Positions 18,805-26,818 of a stretch of 64,000 nt of DNA are shown here, piece by piece. Within the stretch, counting starts at the first letter, position 1; every line of letters starts with the position of its first letter. A program made the translations under genes and the position numbers. Under the pieces are notes generated by a model. The model was not told the origin of the DNA and did no database searches. It was given only the letters and a program-made list of their open reading frames with translations. Location: contig NZ_JAUSVK010000001.1 in NCBI RefSeq assembly GCF_030814655.1, positions 2,623,501 to 2,687,500 on the forward strand, written 5' to 3'. The stretch is from Labrys monachus. Lineage in GTDB: Bacteria > Pseudomonadota > Alphaproteobacteria > Rhizobiales > Labraceae.

Positions 18805-19338
18805 TCAGCCGCCGCCGAGCCGCGCCGCGATGCGGTCGATCAGGCCCTCGCGCAAGGCGCGATAGGCGTCCAGCTTCTGGTCGCGATGGCCTGCGACGAG
18901 GCTGGGATCGGGCGTCGGCCAATATTCGACCTCGCAGGCCAGCGTCCGCGTCAATTCGAGCGCCCGGTGATGGGCCTCGGGGGCGAGCGTGAGGATAAGG
19001 TCGAAATTCAGGCCTTCCAGTTCTTCCAGTTCCTCGAAGCTGTGCGGGCGGTGCCGTCCCATCGAAATCCCGATCTCCTCGAGCACGCCGGCGACGAAGG
19101 GGTCGGGCTCGCCGGGGCGCACCCCGGCCGAAGCGAAGAAGATCGAGCGGCCGAAGTAATAGCGCCCGATCGCTTCTGCCATGGGTGAGCGGATGACGTT
19201 GTGCCCGCAGGCGAACAGCACCGATTGCGGGCGCCGTATCCGCGGCTCCGCCAAAGGGGGTGTCTCCGCCGGCGGCCGCGTCGGCGCCGGGGAGCCGGGG
19301 GCCGGCCATGGCGGCGGCGGGGCGGACGGGCTGGGCAA
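18805..19338 (-). CDS. Low-molecular-weight phosphotyrosine phosphatase family protein
   Basis: The 177-residue protein has a Pro-rich leader of about 35 residues, then an LMW-PTPase/ArsC-type fold. The P-loop is CGHNVIRSPMAEA (C-x5-R-S), and the general-acid aspartate is likely in YWPTPDPS. It should cleave phosphomonoesters such as phosphotyrosine. The gene begins 3 bp after the UPF0262 gene, in the conserved alphaproteobacterial order DUF2948-hisD-UPF0262-phosphatase. The leader may mean the true start is internal. Confidence 0.8.
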   Translation of the reverse strand: MPSPSAPPPPWPAPGSPAPTRPPAETPPLAEPRIRRPQSVLFACGHNVIRSPMAEAIGRYYFGRSIFFASAGVRPGEPDPFVAGVLEEIGISMGRHRPHSFEELEELEGLNFDLILTLAPEAHHRALELTRTLACEVEYWPTPDPSLVAGHRDQKLDAYRALREGLIDRIAARLGGG

Positions 19339-19341
19339 GGA

Positions 19342-19824
19342 TCAGCCCTTCCAGTACAGGGCCGAGACGAGGGTGAAGAGCCGCCGCGCCGTGGCGAGGT
19401 CGAGCGCGATCTTGCCGGCCAGCCGCTCGCGGAGCATCTCAGAGCCTTCATTGTGCAGGCTGCGGCGCGCGAGGTCGATGGTCTCGATGCGGGACGGCGT
19501 GGCGGTGCGGATCGCGTCGTAATAGCTGTCGCAGATGGTGAAATAATCGCGCACCACCCGGCGCAGGGGGATCAGCGAGAGCACGTGCGCCACCACCGGC
19601 TCGCCGTCCGCCTTGCGGATGTCGAGGACGAGCCGGCCCCCCCGCTGCGAAATATGGAGGGCATAGGGGCCGCAATCGTGGCCGACCGGCGCGAAGACGT
19701 TCGCCTCGATCAGGTCATAGGCGGCGACGGCCCGTTCATGCTCCTGGTCGGCCGTGCCGCGGCCGATGCTGTGCTTGTCGAGATGCACTGCGATCAACCG
19801 GCAATGGGGCCCGAATTCGTCCAT
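19342..19824 (-). CDS. UPF0262 family protein
   Basis: The 160-residue protein is found almost only in Alphaproteobacteria next to hisD. Recognisable parts are [50 protein letters not shown] and [16 protein letters not shown]. No biochemical role is established. ATG 19824 fits the family N-terminus ([10 protein letters not shown]); a longer start at 19872 would overlap hisD. The gene lies 10 bp downstream of the hisD stop and is surely co-transcribed. Confidence 0.9.
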   Translation of the reverse strand: MDEFGPHCRLIAVHLDKHSIGRGTADQEHERAVAAYDLIEANVFAPVGHDCGPYALHISQRGGRLVLDIRKADGEPVVAHVLSLIPLRRVVRDYFTICDSYYDAIRTATPSRIETIDLARRSLHNEGSEMLRERLAGKIALDLATARRLFTLVSALYWKG

Positions 19825-19834
19825 GGAGGCTGGT

Positions 19835-21130
19835 CTACACGCTATTGCTCCGGATCGAAACCGATCGCGCATGGGCGGCGAGGCCTTCCGCCTCGCCGAG
19901 CGCGATGGCAGCGGGGCCGAGCGCGGCGAGCTGCTCCGGGCCGCAGCGCAGGATCGAGGTGCGCTTCATGAAGTCGAGCACGCCGAGGCCGGACGAGAAT
20001 CGGGCCGAACGGGCCGTCGGCAGCACATGGTTGGAGCCGCCGACATAGTCGCCGATCGCCTCCGGCGTATGGCCGCCGAGGAAGATGGCACCCGCATTGC
20101 GGATGCGCGCGGCCATGGCGTCGGCATCGCGGGTGATGATCTCGAGATGCTCGGCGGCCAGCCGGTCGGCAAGGGCCGGCGCCTCGTCCAGCGAGGCCAG
20201 GGTGATGACGGCGCCGAAATCGCGCCAGCTCGCACCGGCGATGTCGGCGCGCGGCAGGGTTTCGAGCTGGCGGGCGAGGCTGCGCTCGACTGCGTCGGCG
20301 AGATCGGGGCTGTCGGTGATCAGGATCGACTGCGAGGCGGTGTCGTGCTCGGCCTGCGCGAGGAGATCGGCGGCGATCCAGTCCGGATTGGCGCTGTCGT
20401 CGGCGATGACGAGCACCTCGGAAGGCCCGGCGATCATGTCGATGCCGACATGGCCGAACACCCGCCGCTTGGCCGCCGCGACATAGGCGTTGCCGGGGCC
20501 GGTGATCTTGGCGACGGGCGCGATGGTCGCCGTGCCATAGGCGAGGGCGGCGATCGCCTGCGCCCCGCCGATGCGATAGACCTCGTCGACGCCGGCGAGC
20601 TTCGCCGCGGCCAGCACCAGCGGGTTGAGCGCGCCGCCGGGGCTGGGCACCGCGACGACGAGGCGCGGGCAGCCCGCCACCTTGGCGGGGATGGCGTTCA
20701 TCAGCACCGAGGAGGGATAGGCGGCCGTGCCGCCGGGCACATAGAGGCCCACCGCCTCGATCGCCGTCCAGCGCCATCCCAGTTCGACGCCGGCATGGTC
20801 GGTGAAGCGCAGGTCGGACGGCCTCTGCCGCTCATGGAAGGCACGGATGCGCTGGGCCGCCAGCTCCAGCGCGGCGAGGGCCCTGGGATCGCACAGCGCC
20901 TCGGCCGTGGCGATCTCGTCGGCGCCGATCCTGAGCGTTTCCGCGCTCAGCGTCAGCCGGTCGAAACGGGCGGTGTAGTCGATCAGCGCCGCGTCGCCGC
21001 GGGCGACCACCGCCTCGATGATGCCGCGCACGACGGTGTCGACGTCTTCGGAGATCTCACGCTTGGCGGCAAGGAGGGCGGCGAACGCGGCGGCGAAATC
21101 GGCCTGCGTGCTGGTGAGCCGGACCGGCAT
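19835..21130 (-). CDS. hisD: Histidinol dehydrogenase
   Basis: This 431-residue zinc enzyme oxidises L-histidinol to histidine in two NAD+-dependent steps, the last steps of histidine synthesis. The family core is visible: [51 protein letters not shown] followed by AQAEHD, and the C-terminal GGSNHVLPT. Length is normal. It is preceded by the DUF2948 gene (30 bp gap) and followed by UPF0262. The usual neighbour murA is not here but lies about 15 kb away. Confidence 0.96.
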   Translation of the reverse strand: MPVRLTSTQADFAAAFAALLAAKREISEDVDTVVRGIIEAVVARGDAALIDYTARFDRLTLSAETLRIGADEIATAEALCDPRALAALELAAQRIRAFHERQRPSDLRFTDHAGVELGWRWTAIEAVGLYVPGGTAAYPSSVLMNAIPAKVAGCPRLVVAVPSPGGALNPLVLAAAKLAGVDEVYRIGGAQAIAALAYGTATIAPVAKITGPGNAYVAAAKRRVFGHVGIDMIAGPSEVLVIADDSANPDWIAADLLAQAEHDTASQSILITDSPDLADAVERSLARQLETLPRADIAGASWRDFGAVITLASLDEAPALADRLAAEHLEIITRDADAMAARIRNAGAIFLGGHTPEAIGDYVGGSNHVLPTARSARFSSGLGVLDFMKRTSILRCGPEQLAALGPAAIALGEAEGLAAHARSVSIRSNSV

Positions 21131-21160
21131 GACATTCCTCTCGAGGGCGGCGGCCTGGGG

Positions 21161-21598
21161 TCAGGCGCGGGCGGGCGGGGGAGAGCCGCAAGGCCAGGCG
21201 GGACCGAGATCGGACATCGCGGCTTCCAGGCATTCGACCTTGAGACGGATGGCACCGCCGTCGTCAAAATGCAACGTCACGATGCCGGCCGGATCCTCGC
21301 TCTTCTCGAAGCCGATGGAGAGCAGCACGGCCTGCGTCGGGGCGTGCTGGTCGAAACGGAGGCGCTGGACATGCAGCACGCGCTCGAAATGCAGGCCCGA
21401 CCGGCGCCGGATGCGCTCGCCGCTCTGGGCGCCGCACCAGTCGAAGCGGTCGACCACCAAGGCGAAGCGCTTTTCCGCCGGAAGCCAGGCCATGTCCGCC
21501 GGCAGGACCGCAGCATCCTGCAGATGCGTGGAGATGACCGCCAGGTCCTCCTCGTCGAAAGCGAGCAGCTTGAGTTCTTCGGGCATCAGCATGCCCAT
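21161..21598 (-). CDS. DUF2948 family protein
   Basis: The 145-residue uncharacterised protein is typical of Rhizobiales, where it commonly sits between murA and hisD. Family segments are KLLAFDEEDLAVISTHLQDA, PAEKRFALVVDRFDWC and the C-terminal DDGGAIRLKVECLEA. No enzymatic motif or membrane segment is visible. It heads the hisD operon here. Start MGMLMPEELK; the second Met (five residues in) is equally possible. Confidence 0.85.
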   Translation of the reverse strand: MGMLMPEELKLLAFDEEDLAVISTHLQDAAVLPADMAWLPAEKRFALVVDRFDWCGAQSGERIRRRSGLHFERVLHVQRLRFDQHAPTQAVLLSIGFEKSEDPAGIVTLHFDDGGAIRLKVECLEAAMSDLGPAWPCGSPPPARA

Positions 21599-21694
21599 GA
21601 TTTAGGACGACACCGAACGGTCAACAAGAGGCGCCGTGTCCGAAGCAAGGGATAAGGGAGGGAAACTTCGCGGAACAGGCGATATCGGCACGCG

Positions 21695-22204
21695 TCAGGC
21701 GCTTGGCGGCGGATGCAGCCGGGTGTCGAGCGCAAAGGCCTCCTGCGTTCTCATGCGATAGGATCCGGCGGCCAGCGACGCGATGAAGATCAGGTTCCAG
21801 CTGTGCGTCGACACCGCGCTCGGGATCAGGACGAATTTGTGCCGATTGAGCAGATCGTTGCCGAAAGCCTGCTGCCCCGCTCCCGGAAGCCCGGGCCTCA
21901 GCCAATTTGGATTGGGAACATCCGAGGGATCGACGATATGGACGCTCGGCGTGTCGGTGATCGTCATCGACGTCAGGGTGTGCCGGACCATGTCCAGGGC
22001 CTTGAAGCCCTTGTGCACGGCGACCTCCAGGATCGCGGTTGCGGGATCGACGCTGCAATAGACGACACGCTGACCGGCGCTGTTCCAGCGCCCGCCCGCC
22101 CGATAGGCACCTTCGCCGCTGTCCCACGTCGGGGCGAATGTCGATTGATCCAGGCGCCAGGCAACGAGGTCGGTGCCGCCGAGAGCGGCGGGAAGAGGCG
22201 TCAT
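21695..22204 (-). CDS. RES-domain toxin
   Basis: The 169-residue RES-family protein belongs to a group that includes NAD+-phosphorylase toxins (MbcT/RES). Conserved polar residues of the fold are in WRLDQSTFAPTWDSGEG, GGRWNSAGQRVVYCS and ATAILEVAVHKG. The domain's R, E and S motif positions can be picked out. The start overlaps the antitoxin stop as ATGA, the usual Xre-RES arrangement. Activity should deplete NAD+ when the antitoxin is lost. Confidence 0.88.
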   Translation of the reverse strand: MTPLPAALGGTDLVAWRLDQSTFAPTWDSGEGAYRAGGRWNSAGQRVVYCSVDPATAILEVAVHKGFKALDMVRHTLTSMTITDTPSVHIVDPSDVPNPNWLRPGLPGAGQQAFGNDLLNRHKFVLIPSAVSTHSWNLIFIASLAAGSYRMRTQEAFALDTRLHPPPSA

Positions 22205-22656
22205 GCGTAAACGCCATATTCGAGACGTTCGAGATAGTTCTCGACCATCTCCACGCCCGCCGGCGTGGACAGGAGGTCGATCGGACGCCGCTGGTTCAGC
22301 CCGATGGCCGGCTGCTCGAGCCACTGTTCCGCGTCTGTCTGCGAACCGAGAAGGGCCGTCGCCCTGGCGAGGATTTCCGCGAATTTCCAAGTCCTGCCAC
22401 TTTGTTCCAGGCTCAGGACCCTCGATGGAGCATCCCTGCGCCGCTGGAAGGTACGAAGGCTCATGCCCACCGCCTTCTCCAGCGATGCCGTCCTGGGCAG
22501 GATGCGGAGATTCTCGATCAAATGGGTCAAGGCGTGTCCGGGCAGGCCTTCGAGCAGCATTTCGTGAGCGTCGAGCGGTTCATTCATGGCCCGTGCGAAG
22601 ACACGGCTGCCGCCGAGCAATTCCACGACGCGGTGAAGCTGGTCAGGCTCGTTCAT
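22201..22656 (-). CDS. Xre/MbcA/ParS-type antitoxin (DUF2384)
   Basis: The 151-residue antitoxin of a RES toxin has an N-terminal HTH part (SLEKAVGMSLRTFQRRRDAP) and a C-terminal DUF2384 part (AEQWLEQPAIGLNQRRPIDL with LLSTPAGVEMVENYLERLEYG). The conserved GLN...P-DLL-T-G pattern identifies the family, and the extreme C-terminus normally plugs the toxin's active site. The start could be ATG 22656 or GTG 22668. A perfect 11-bp inverted repeat lies 29 bp upstream and probably mediates autoregulation. Confidence 0.88.
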   Translation of the reverse strand: MNEPDQLHRVVELLGGSRVFARAMNEPLDAHEMLLEGLPGHALTHLIENLRILPRTASLEKAVGMSLRTFQRRRDAPSRVLSLEQSGRTWKFAEILARATALLGSQTDAEQWLEQPAIGLNQRRPIDLLSTPAGVEMVENYLERLEYGVYA

Positions 22657-22684
22657 GCTCGTCTTCACCCATCGAGGACGGGAT

Positions 22685-22717
22685 CGTCACCTGTCGCCTT
22701 ATATATGACAGGTGACG
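22685..22717 (-). promoter_or_regulatory. Palindromic operator and promoter of the RES/Xre operon
   Basis: CGTCACCTGTC (22685-22695) and GACAGGTGACG (22707-22717) form a perfect inverted repeat separated by 11 bp. The spacer is AT-rich and reads ATATATAAGGC on the minus strand, a possible -10 element. Two half-sites one turn apart fit a dimeric HTH antitoxin. Confidence 0.7.
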
Positions 22718-22869
22718 CGAAGGTGCAAGAGCGACCGGTGCCCTGTCTCCCCCGTCGCAGTCCCCCCCCCACGCCTGGCGCGGCGATCCCCGGCGAAACC
22801 GGGTTGCCTTGGGCGGGCGACGGGGTATGACTGGAAGGGCTTTCCCATTCCGCATCGTCCGAGACTTTC

Positions 22870-24543
22870 ATGACACAATCCACTTCCCGCAATGGCGGCC
22901 GCCTGATCGTCGACGCGCTGGTGGCGCAGGGCGCCGGCCACGTGTTCTGCGTTCCCGGCGAGAGCTACCTCGCGGTGCTCGACGCCCTGCACGATGCGCC
23001 GATCGACGTCACCGTCTGCCGCCAGGAGGGCGGGGCGGCGATGATGGCGGAAGCGGCGGGCAAGCTGACGGGCCGGCCCGGCATCGCCATGGTCACGCGC
23101 GGGCCTGGCGCCACCAACGCCTCGCACGGTATCCACATCGCCATGCAGGATTCCACGCCGATGATCCTGTTCATCGGGCAGGTGGAGCGCGGCATGCGCG
23201 AGCGCGAGGCGTTCCAGGAAGTGGACTACAAGGCCTTCTTCGGCTCCATGGCCAAATGGGTGGTGGAGATCGACAAGGCGGAGCGCATTCCCGAATTGGT
23301 CGCCCGGGCCTTCCGCGTCGCCATGCAGGGCCGCCCGGGCCCCGTCGTCATCGCCCTTCCCGAGGACGTCCTGATGGAGGAGGCCGAGGTCGCCGATGCG
23401 GCCCTGGTCGAACCGGCGCTGACCTGGCCCGGCAATGCCGACATGATGCGGCTGCAATCCCTGCTCTGGGCCGCCAGGAAGCCCTTCGTCATCGTCGGGG
23501 GCTCGGGCTGGTCGGAGAGGGCGGTGGCGAGCCTGACGCGCTTCGCCGAGCGCTTCGACCTGCCGGTCGGCACCTCCTTCCGCCGGCAGATGCTGTTTCC
23601 TGCCGACCACCCCAATTATGCCGGCGATGTCGGCATCGGCCCCAATCCGAAGCTGGCGCAGCGCATCAAGGACGCCGATCTCCTCATCCTCGCGGGCGGG
23701 CGGCTGTCGGAAATGCCGTCCTCGTCCTACACCCTGATCGATGTGCCCACGCCGCGCCAGGCCCTGGTGCATGTCCATGCCGGCGCGGAGGAACTCGGCC
23801 GCGTCTACCAGCCGGCGCTGGCGATCCATGCCTCGCCCCAGGCCTTCGCCTCCGCCCTCGAAGGGCTGCAGCCGCCCAACAGCCTGCCCTGGTCCGGCGA
23901 GACCCGCGAGGCCAACCGGGATTTCCACGCCTGGACGGACGAGCCGAAGGCCCTGCCGGGCTCCTTCCAATATGGCGAGGCGCTGCTCTGGCTGCGCGAG
24001 CGCCTGCCCGAGGACGCGGTGATCTGCAACGGCGCCGGCAATTATGCCATCTGGGTGCAGCGCTATCTGCGCTTCCGCCGCTTCGGCACGCAGCTCGCCC
24101 CGACATCGGGCTCGATGGGCTACGGCGTGCCCGCCGCCGTCGCCGCCAAGGCGCTCGACCGCGACAGGATGGTGGTGTGCTTCGCCGGGGACGGCTGTTT
24201 CATGATGAACGGGCAGGAATTCGCCACCGCCGTGCAGTACGACCTGCCCATCGTGGTGATCGTCGTCGACAACGGCATGTACGGCACCATCCGCATGCAT
24301 CAGGAGCGCGAATTTCCCGGCCGGGTTTCCGCCACGCAGCTCCGCAATCCCGATTTCGCCGCCTACGCCGTCGCTTTCGGCGGCCATGGCGAGCGGGTGG
24401 AGACGGCGGCGGCGTTCGGGCCGGCGTTCGAGCGGGCGGTGGCGTCCGGCAAGCCTTCGATCCTGCATTGCCGGCTCGATGCGGAAGCGATCACGCCGAT
24501 GACGACGCTGGCGAAGATCCGCGAGCAGGCGCTGGCGAAATGA
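22870..24543 (+). CDS. Thiamine diphosphate-dependent enzyme (acetolactate-synthase-like)
   Basis: This 557-residue ThDP enzyme has the three-domain layout of acetolactate synthase/pyruvate oxidase. The catalytic Glu lies in VTVCRQEGGAAMMAE. The activation segment VTRGPGATNASHGI and the central domain (about 190-330) follow. The diphosphate/Mg motif is FAGDGCFMMNGQEFATAVQYD, followed by IVVIVVDNGMYGTIRMHQE. The FAD-contact regions are degenerate, so it could be a flavin-free lyase or decarboxylase. It starts an operon with a cytochrome c and an unknown gene, each overlapping by ATGA. Confidence 0.85.
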   Translation: MTQSTSRNGGRLIVDALVAQGAGHVFCVPGESYLAVLDALHDAPIDVTVCRQEGGAAMMAEAAGKLTGRPGIAMVTRGPGATNASHGIHIAMQDSTPMILFIGQVERGMREREAFQEVDYKAFFGSMAKWVVEIDKAERIPELVARAFRVAMQGRPGPVVIALPEDVLMEEAEVADAALVEPALTWPGNADMMRLQSLLWAARKPFVIVGGSGWSERAVASLTRFAERFDLPVGTSFRRQMLFPADHPNYAGDVGIGPNPKLAQRIKDADLLILAGGRLSEMPSSSYTLIDVPTPRQALVHVHAGAEELGRVYQPALAIHASPQAFASALEGLQPPNSLPWSGETREANRDFHAWTDEPKALPGSFQYGEALLWLRERLPEDAVICNGAGNYAIWVQRYLRFRRFGTQLAPTSGSMGYGVPAAVAAKALDRDRMVVCFAGDGCFMMNGQEFATAVQYDLPIVVIVVDNGMYGTIRMHQEREFPGRVSATQLRNPDFAAYAVAFGGHGERVETAAAFGPAFERAVASGKPSILHCRLDAEAITPMTTLAKIREQALAK

Positions 24544-24992
24544 GCGGGTTCTCCCGGGACCGCAGGCTTGCAGCCTGCTCCTTCCAACGCAAGGTGCGCT
24601 GGAAGCCCGCGGTCCCGGGAACGCTGCTTTTCCTCCTGCTCGCCGCTACCCCTGCGCAAGCGGGGGGCGACGCCGACAAGGGCAGGGCGGCCTTCGCCAA
24701 ATGCCGTTTCTGCCATCAGCTCGGCGAGGGAGCGAAGAATTCGGTCGGGCCCGTCCTGAACGGCGTCGTCGGGCGCCCCGCCGCCTCCCAGCCGGGCTAT
24801 GCCTATTCCGCAGCGATGAAGGCCTCCGGCAAGACATGGGACGACGCGGCGCTGCGGGCTTTCCTGGCCGCGCCGGCGGCGGTCGTGCCGCACACGAAGA
24901 TGACGTTCGCGGGCGTGCGCGACGCCGGAACGATCGACGATATCCTCGCCTATCTCATCCGGTTCGGCCCGGACGGGCGGGCCGTGCCATGA
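24540..24992 (+). CDS. Class I c-type cytochrome
   Basis: The 150-residue exported cytochrome c has a signal segment PGTLLFLLLAATPAQA, heme motif CRFCH, and downstream GPVLNGVVGRPA and TKMTFAGV containing the axial Met. It would carry one electron in the periplasm. ATG 24540 overlaps the ThDP enzyme stop. The first 25 residues before the signal peptide are encoded by a nested palindromic repeat, so a functional start may once have been further in. Partners are unknown; the operon suggests a link to the ThDP enzyme. Confidence 0.88.
   Translation: MSGFSRDRRLAACSFQRKVRWKPAVPGTLLFLLLAATPAQAGGDADKGRAAFAKCRFCHQLGEGAKNSVGPVLNGVVGRPAASQPGYAYSAAMKASGKTWDDAALRAFLAAPAAVVPHTKMTFAGVRDAGTIDDILAYLIRFGPDGRAVP
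24552..24620. repeat. Nested palindromic element inside the cytochrome 5' end
   Basis: Outer arms TCCCGGGACCGC (24552-24563) and GCGGTCCCGGGA (24609-24620) are perfect 12-bp inverted repeats. Between them lie GCAGGCT-tgc-AGCCTGC (24562-24578) and CTTCCA...TGGAAG. The element is translated as part of the pre-signal region of the cytochrome. Confidence 0.75.
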
Positions 24993-25570
24993 GGCAGCCG
25001 CTGCAGAACCGGGTGACGCCCTTCGGCGACATCGTCGCGAGCCCCGCACGCGGCACGCTGATGGGCAATCGCGGCGGCCGATTGCACGACGAGCGGCAGC
25101 GCCTCGGCGCCCGGCGCTGGACGTCCCGGCGCTGGATCTGCTGCGAGATCGCCGTCGCGGGCGTGCGCCGGACGGTGATGGGGCCGGATTCCTACACGGA
25201 ACTCTTCTTCCTCGACGAGGTGACGGCGCTGGCGGCGGGCCACCGGCCCTGCTTCGAATGCCGCCGGGCGGATGCGCGCGCCTTCGCCGCCGCCTTCCCC
25301 GGCGGGGCTGCGGGCGCCGACGCCATGGACCGCACCCTGCATGCCGAGCGCCTCGCGCGGCATGAGGCCGGAGCCGTCGCCGATCTGCCGGACGGCGCCG
25401 TCTGGGCCGATGGCGAGGCGGCCTTTGCCCGCCGCGACGGGCGGGTGCTGCGCTGGTCGTTCGAGGGCTGGCTCCCCGCGCCCGGCCGGGACGACCGGCC
25501 GGCGCGGCTGCTCACGCCGCCCTCGATCGTCGTCGCGCTGCGCAATGGCTACGCGCCGCGATGGCACTGA
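24989..25570 (+). CDS. Conserved protein of unknown function with CxxC
   Basis: The 193-residue soluble protein is of a family I know only as a conserved hypothetical in Proteobacteria. It starts MRQPLQNRVTPFGDIVASP and has a GNRGG turn, the conserved TELFFLDEVTALAAGHRPC, and CFECRR, a possible metal or redox Cys pair. The C-terminus has LLTPPSIVVALRNGYAP. No signal peptide is seen. The ATG overlaps the cytochrome stop by 4 nt, so the three genes 22870-25570 form one coupled unit. Catalytic function cannot be inferred. Confidence 0.75.
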   Translation: MRQPLQNRVTPFGDIVASPARGTLMGNRGGRLHDERQRLGARRWTSRRWICCEIAVAGVRRTVMGPDSYTELFFLDEVTALAAGHRPCFECRRADARAFAAAFPGGAAGADAMDRTLHAERLARHEAGAVADLPDGAVWADGEAAFARRDGRVLRWSFEGWLPAPGRDDRPARLLTPPSIVVALRNGYAPRWH

Positions 25571-25627
25571 CGGCTATCAGGAGGCCATATGCGCCAGAAT
25601 GAGGAAGAGGCGGTAATTCTGTCGTAT

Positions 25628-25704
25628 CCGGGCTTGTCCCGGGTATCCGGACCTCGTCCGGAGTGAGAGTTCGCGGCCCGGCTGGATTGCCGGGACAAGC
25701 CCGG
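25628..25704. repeat. Intergenic palindromic repeat (CCGGGCTTGTCCCGG family)
   Basis: CCGGGCTTGTCCCGG (25628-25642) and its exact reverse complement (25690-25704) flank a smaller hairpin (ATCCGGACCTCGTCCGGA). The sequence type is common between genes in alphaproteobacterial genomes. It lies between convergent genes. Confidence 0.7.
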
Positions 25705-25785
25705 CAATCACAAATCCTGAACCGTCACCGGCCAAGAAACGCCTTATCTCGCCGCATACGGATCATAGGCCCGCGGCTCTGGCCG

Positions 25786-26472
25786 TCAGTCCGCCAGCGC
25801 CGCCGAGATCCGCCTGTTGAGTTCGTCCGGGTTGACCAGCGCCAGCGCCCCGCGCGTCTTGGCGACCAGGCCCTCCTTCTCGAGGGCCGACAATTCGCGC
25901 GACACCGCCTCGCGCCGGCAGCCGATGCGGGCCGCCAAATCGTGGTGGAAGGGCGGCGGCGAGAGCACGCGCTGGCCGGGATGGCCGTTGCGGGGCTGCG
26001 AGAGGCGGATGATCTCGGCATAGAGCCGGTGCTTGGTCTGCAGGAAGGAATGTTCGGCCAGCTTGGTGTTGAGGAACCGCACCCGGCTCGCCAGCAGGGT
26101 GAGGATCTGGCGGCAGACCTGGGGGTTCTGCGTCACCAGCTCCATGAAGACGGGGCCCGATATGATGCACATCTGCGAACGGTTGAGGGCGGTGACGTTG
26201 GCCGAGCGCCCGATGCCGTCGATCGCCGACAATTCGCCGAAGAACTGTCCGGCGCCGAGCTCGCCGAGGATGACCTCCTTGCCGGTGATGGTGCGGTAGA
26301 GCACGCGCACCTTGCCCGAGATCAGGAAATAGACGTCGTTGGTGTTGTCGTCGTAATCGATCACCAATTCGTTTTCCTCGAACCGTGCCCAGCGGACCCG
26401 GCCGTCATAGGCCTTGATCGTCGCCTCGCTCAGCGACTGGAAGAGCGGGATCTGCGACAAGGTATTCGACAT
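25786..26472 (-). CDS. Crp/Fnr family transcriptional regulator
   Basis: The 228-residue regulator has a cyclic-nucleotide-binding-like beta barrel (about 15-130, with LGAGQFFGELSAIDG) and a C-terminal winged helix with recognition helix CRREAVSRELSALEKEGLV. The effector pocket has GELSAIDGIGRSANVTA, where CRP would have GE..-RSA, so cyclic nucleotide binding is possible. There is no N-terminal Cys cluster, so it is not an oxygen-sensing FnrL. The start MSNTLSQIPLF at 26472 has GGGGAAAAG upstream. It lies alone, divergent from the ddl-like gene. Confidence 0.88.
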   Translation of the reverse strand: MSNTLSQIPLFQSLSEATIKAYDGRVRWARFEENELVIDYDDNTNDVYFLISGKVRVLYRTITGKEVILGELGAGQFFGELSAIDGIGRSANVTALNRSQMCIISGPVFMELVTQNPQVCRQILTLLASRVRFLNTKLAEHSFLQTKHRLYAEIIRLSQPRNGHPGQRVLSPPPFHHDLAARIGCRREAVSRELSALEKEGLVAKTRGALALVNPDELNRRISAALAD

Positions 26473-26675
26473 TCTTTTCCCCATGCGGCTTCGGGCCACG
26501 CCCCCGGGCCCCAACTGACAATCATACGCCTGAAACCCGTCGCAGATCACCGATTTGCGGCCCGTGGGCGCAACGGTGGCCCGCGGCGGCGAGGCGTTCC
26601 CGCCGCATCAAGCGCAAACTGCGTCAACCCGGCGTGAATGTGCAAGGCTGTGTTTGCCTCGGTCCCTGCGGCATC

Positions 26676-26718
26676 CTAGAGCAAAGCGCGTCCAGGCGGA
26701 AACGTCGCTTTGCTCTAG
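26676..26718. repeat. Inverted repeat CTAGAGCAAAGCG
   Basis: CTAGAGCAAAGCG (26676-26688) and CGCTTTGCTCTAG (26706-26718) are perfect 13-bp arms about 100 bp upstream of the ddl-like gene. The sequence resembles a dispersed intergenic repeat of Rhizobiales rather than an operator. Confidence 0.6.
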
Positions 26719-26818
26719 CTCCTTGTTTTCAGACGCGTCTTTGCGTTTTGCCGATTCCGTCAAAACACAAAACGCTATAGTTTCCGTGGACGATTCGGAT
26801 TGTGCTCGGGGATACAGG

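Noticed and set aside
19754-21655. 633-codon plus-strand frame opposite hisD
   Set aside because: Antisense of hisD and DUF2948; composition is typical of a shadow frame.
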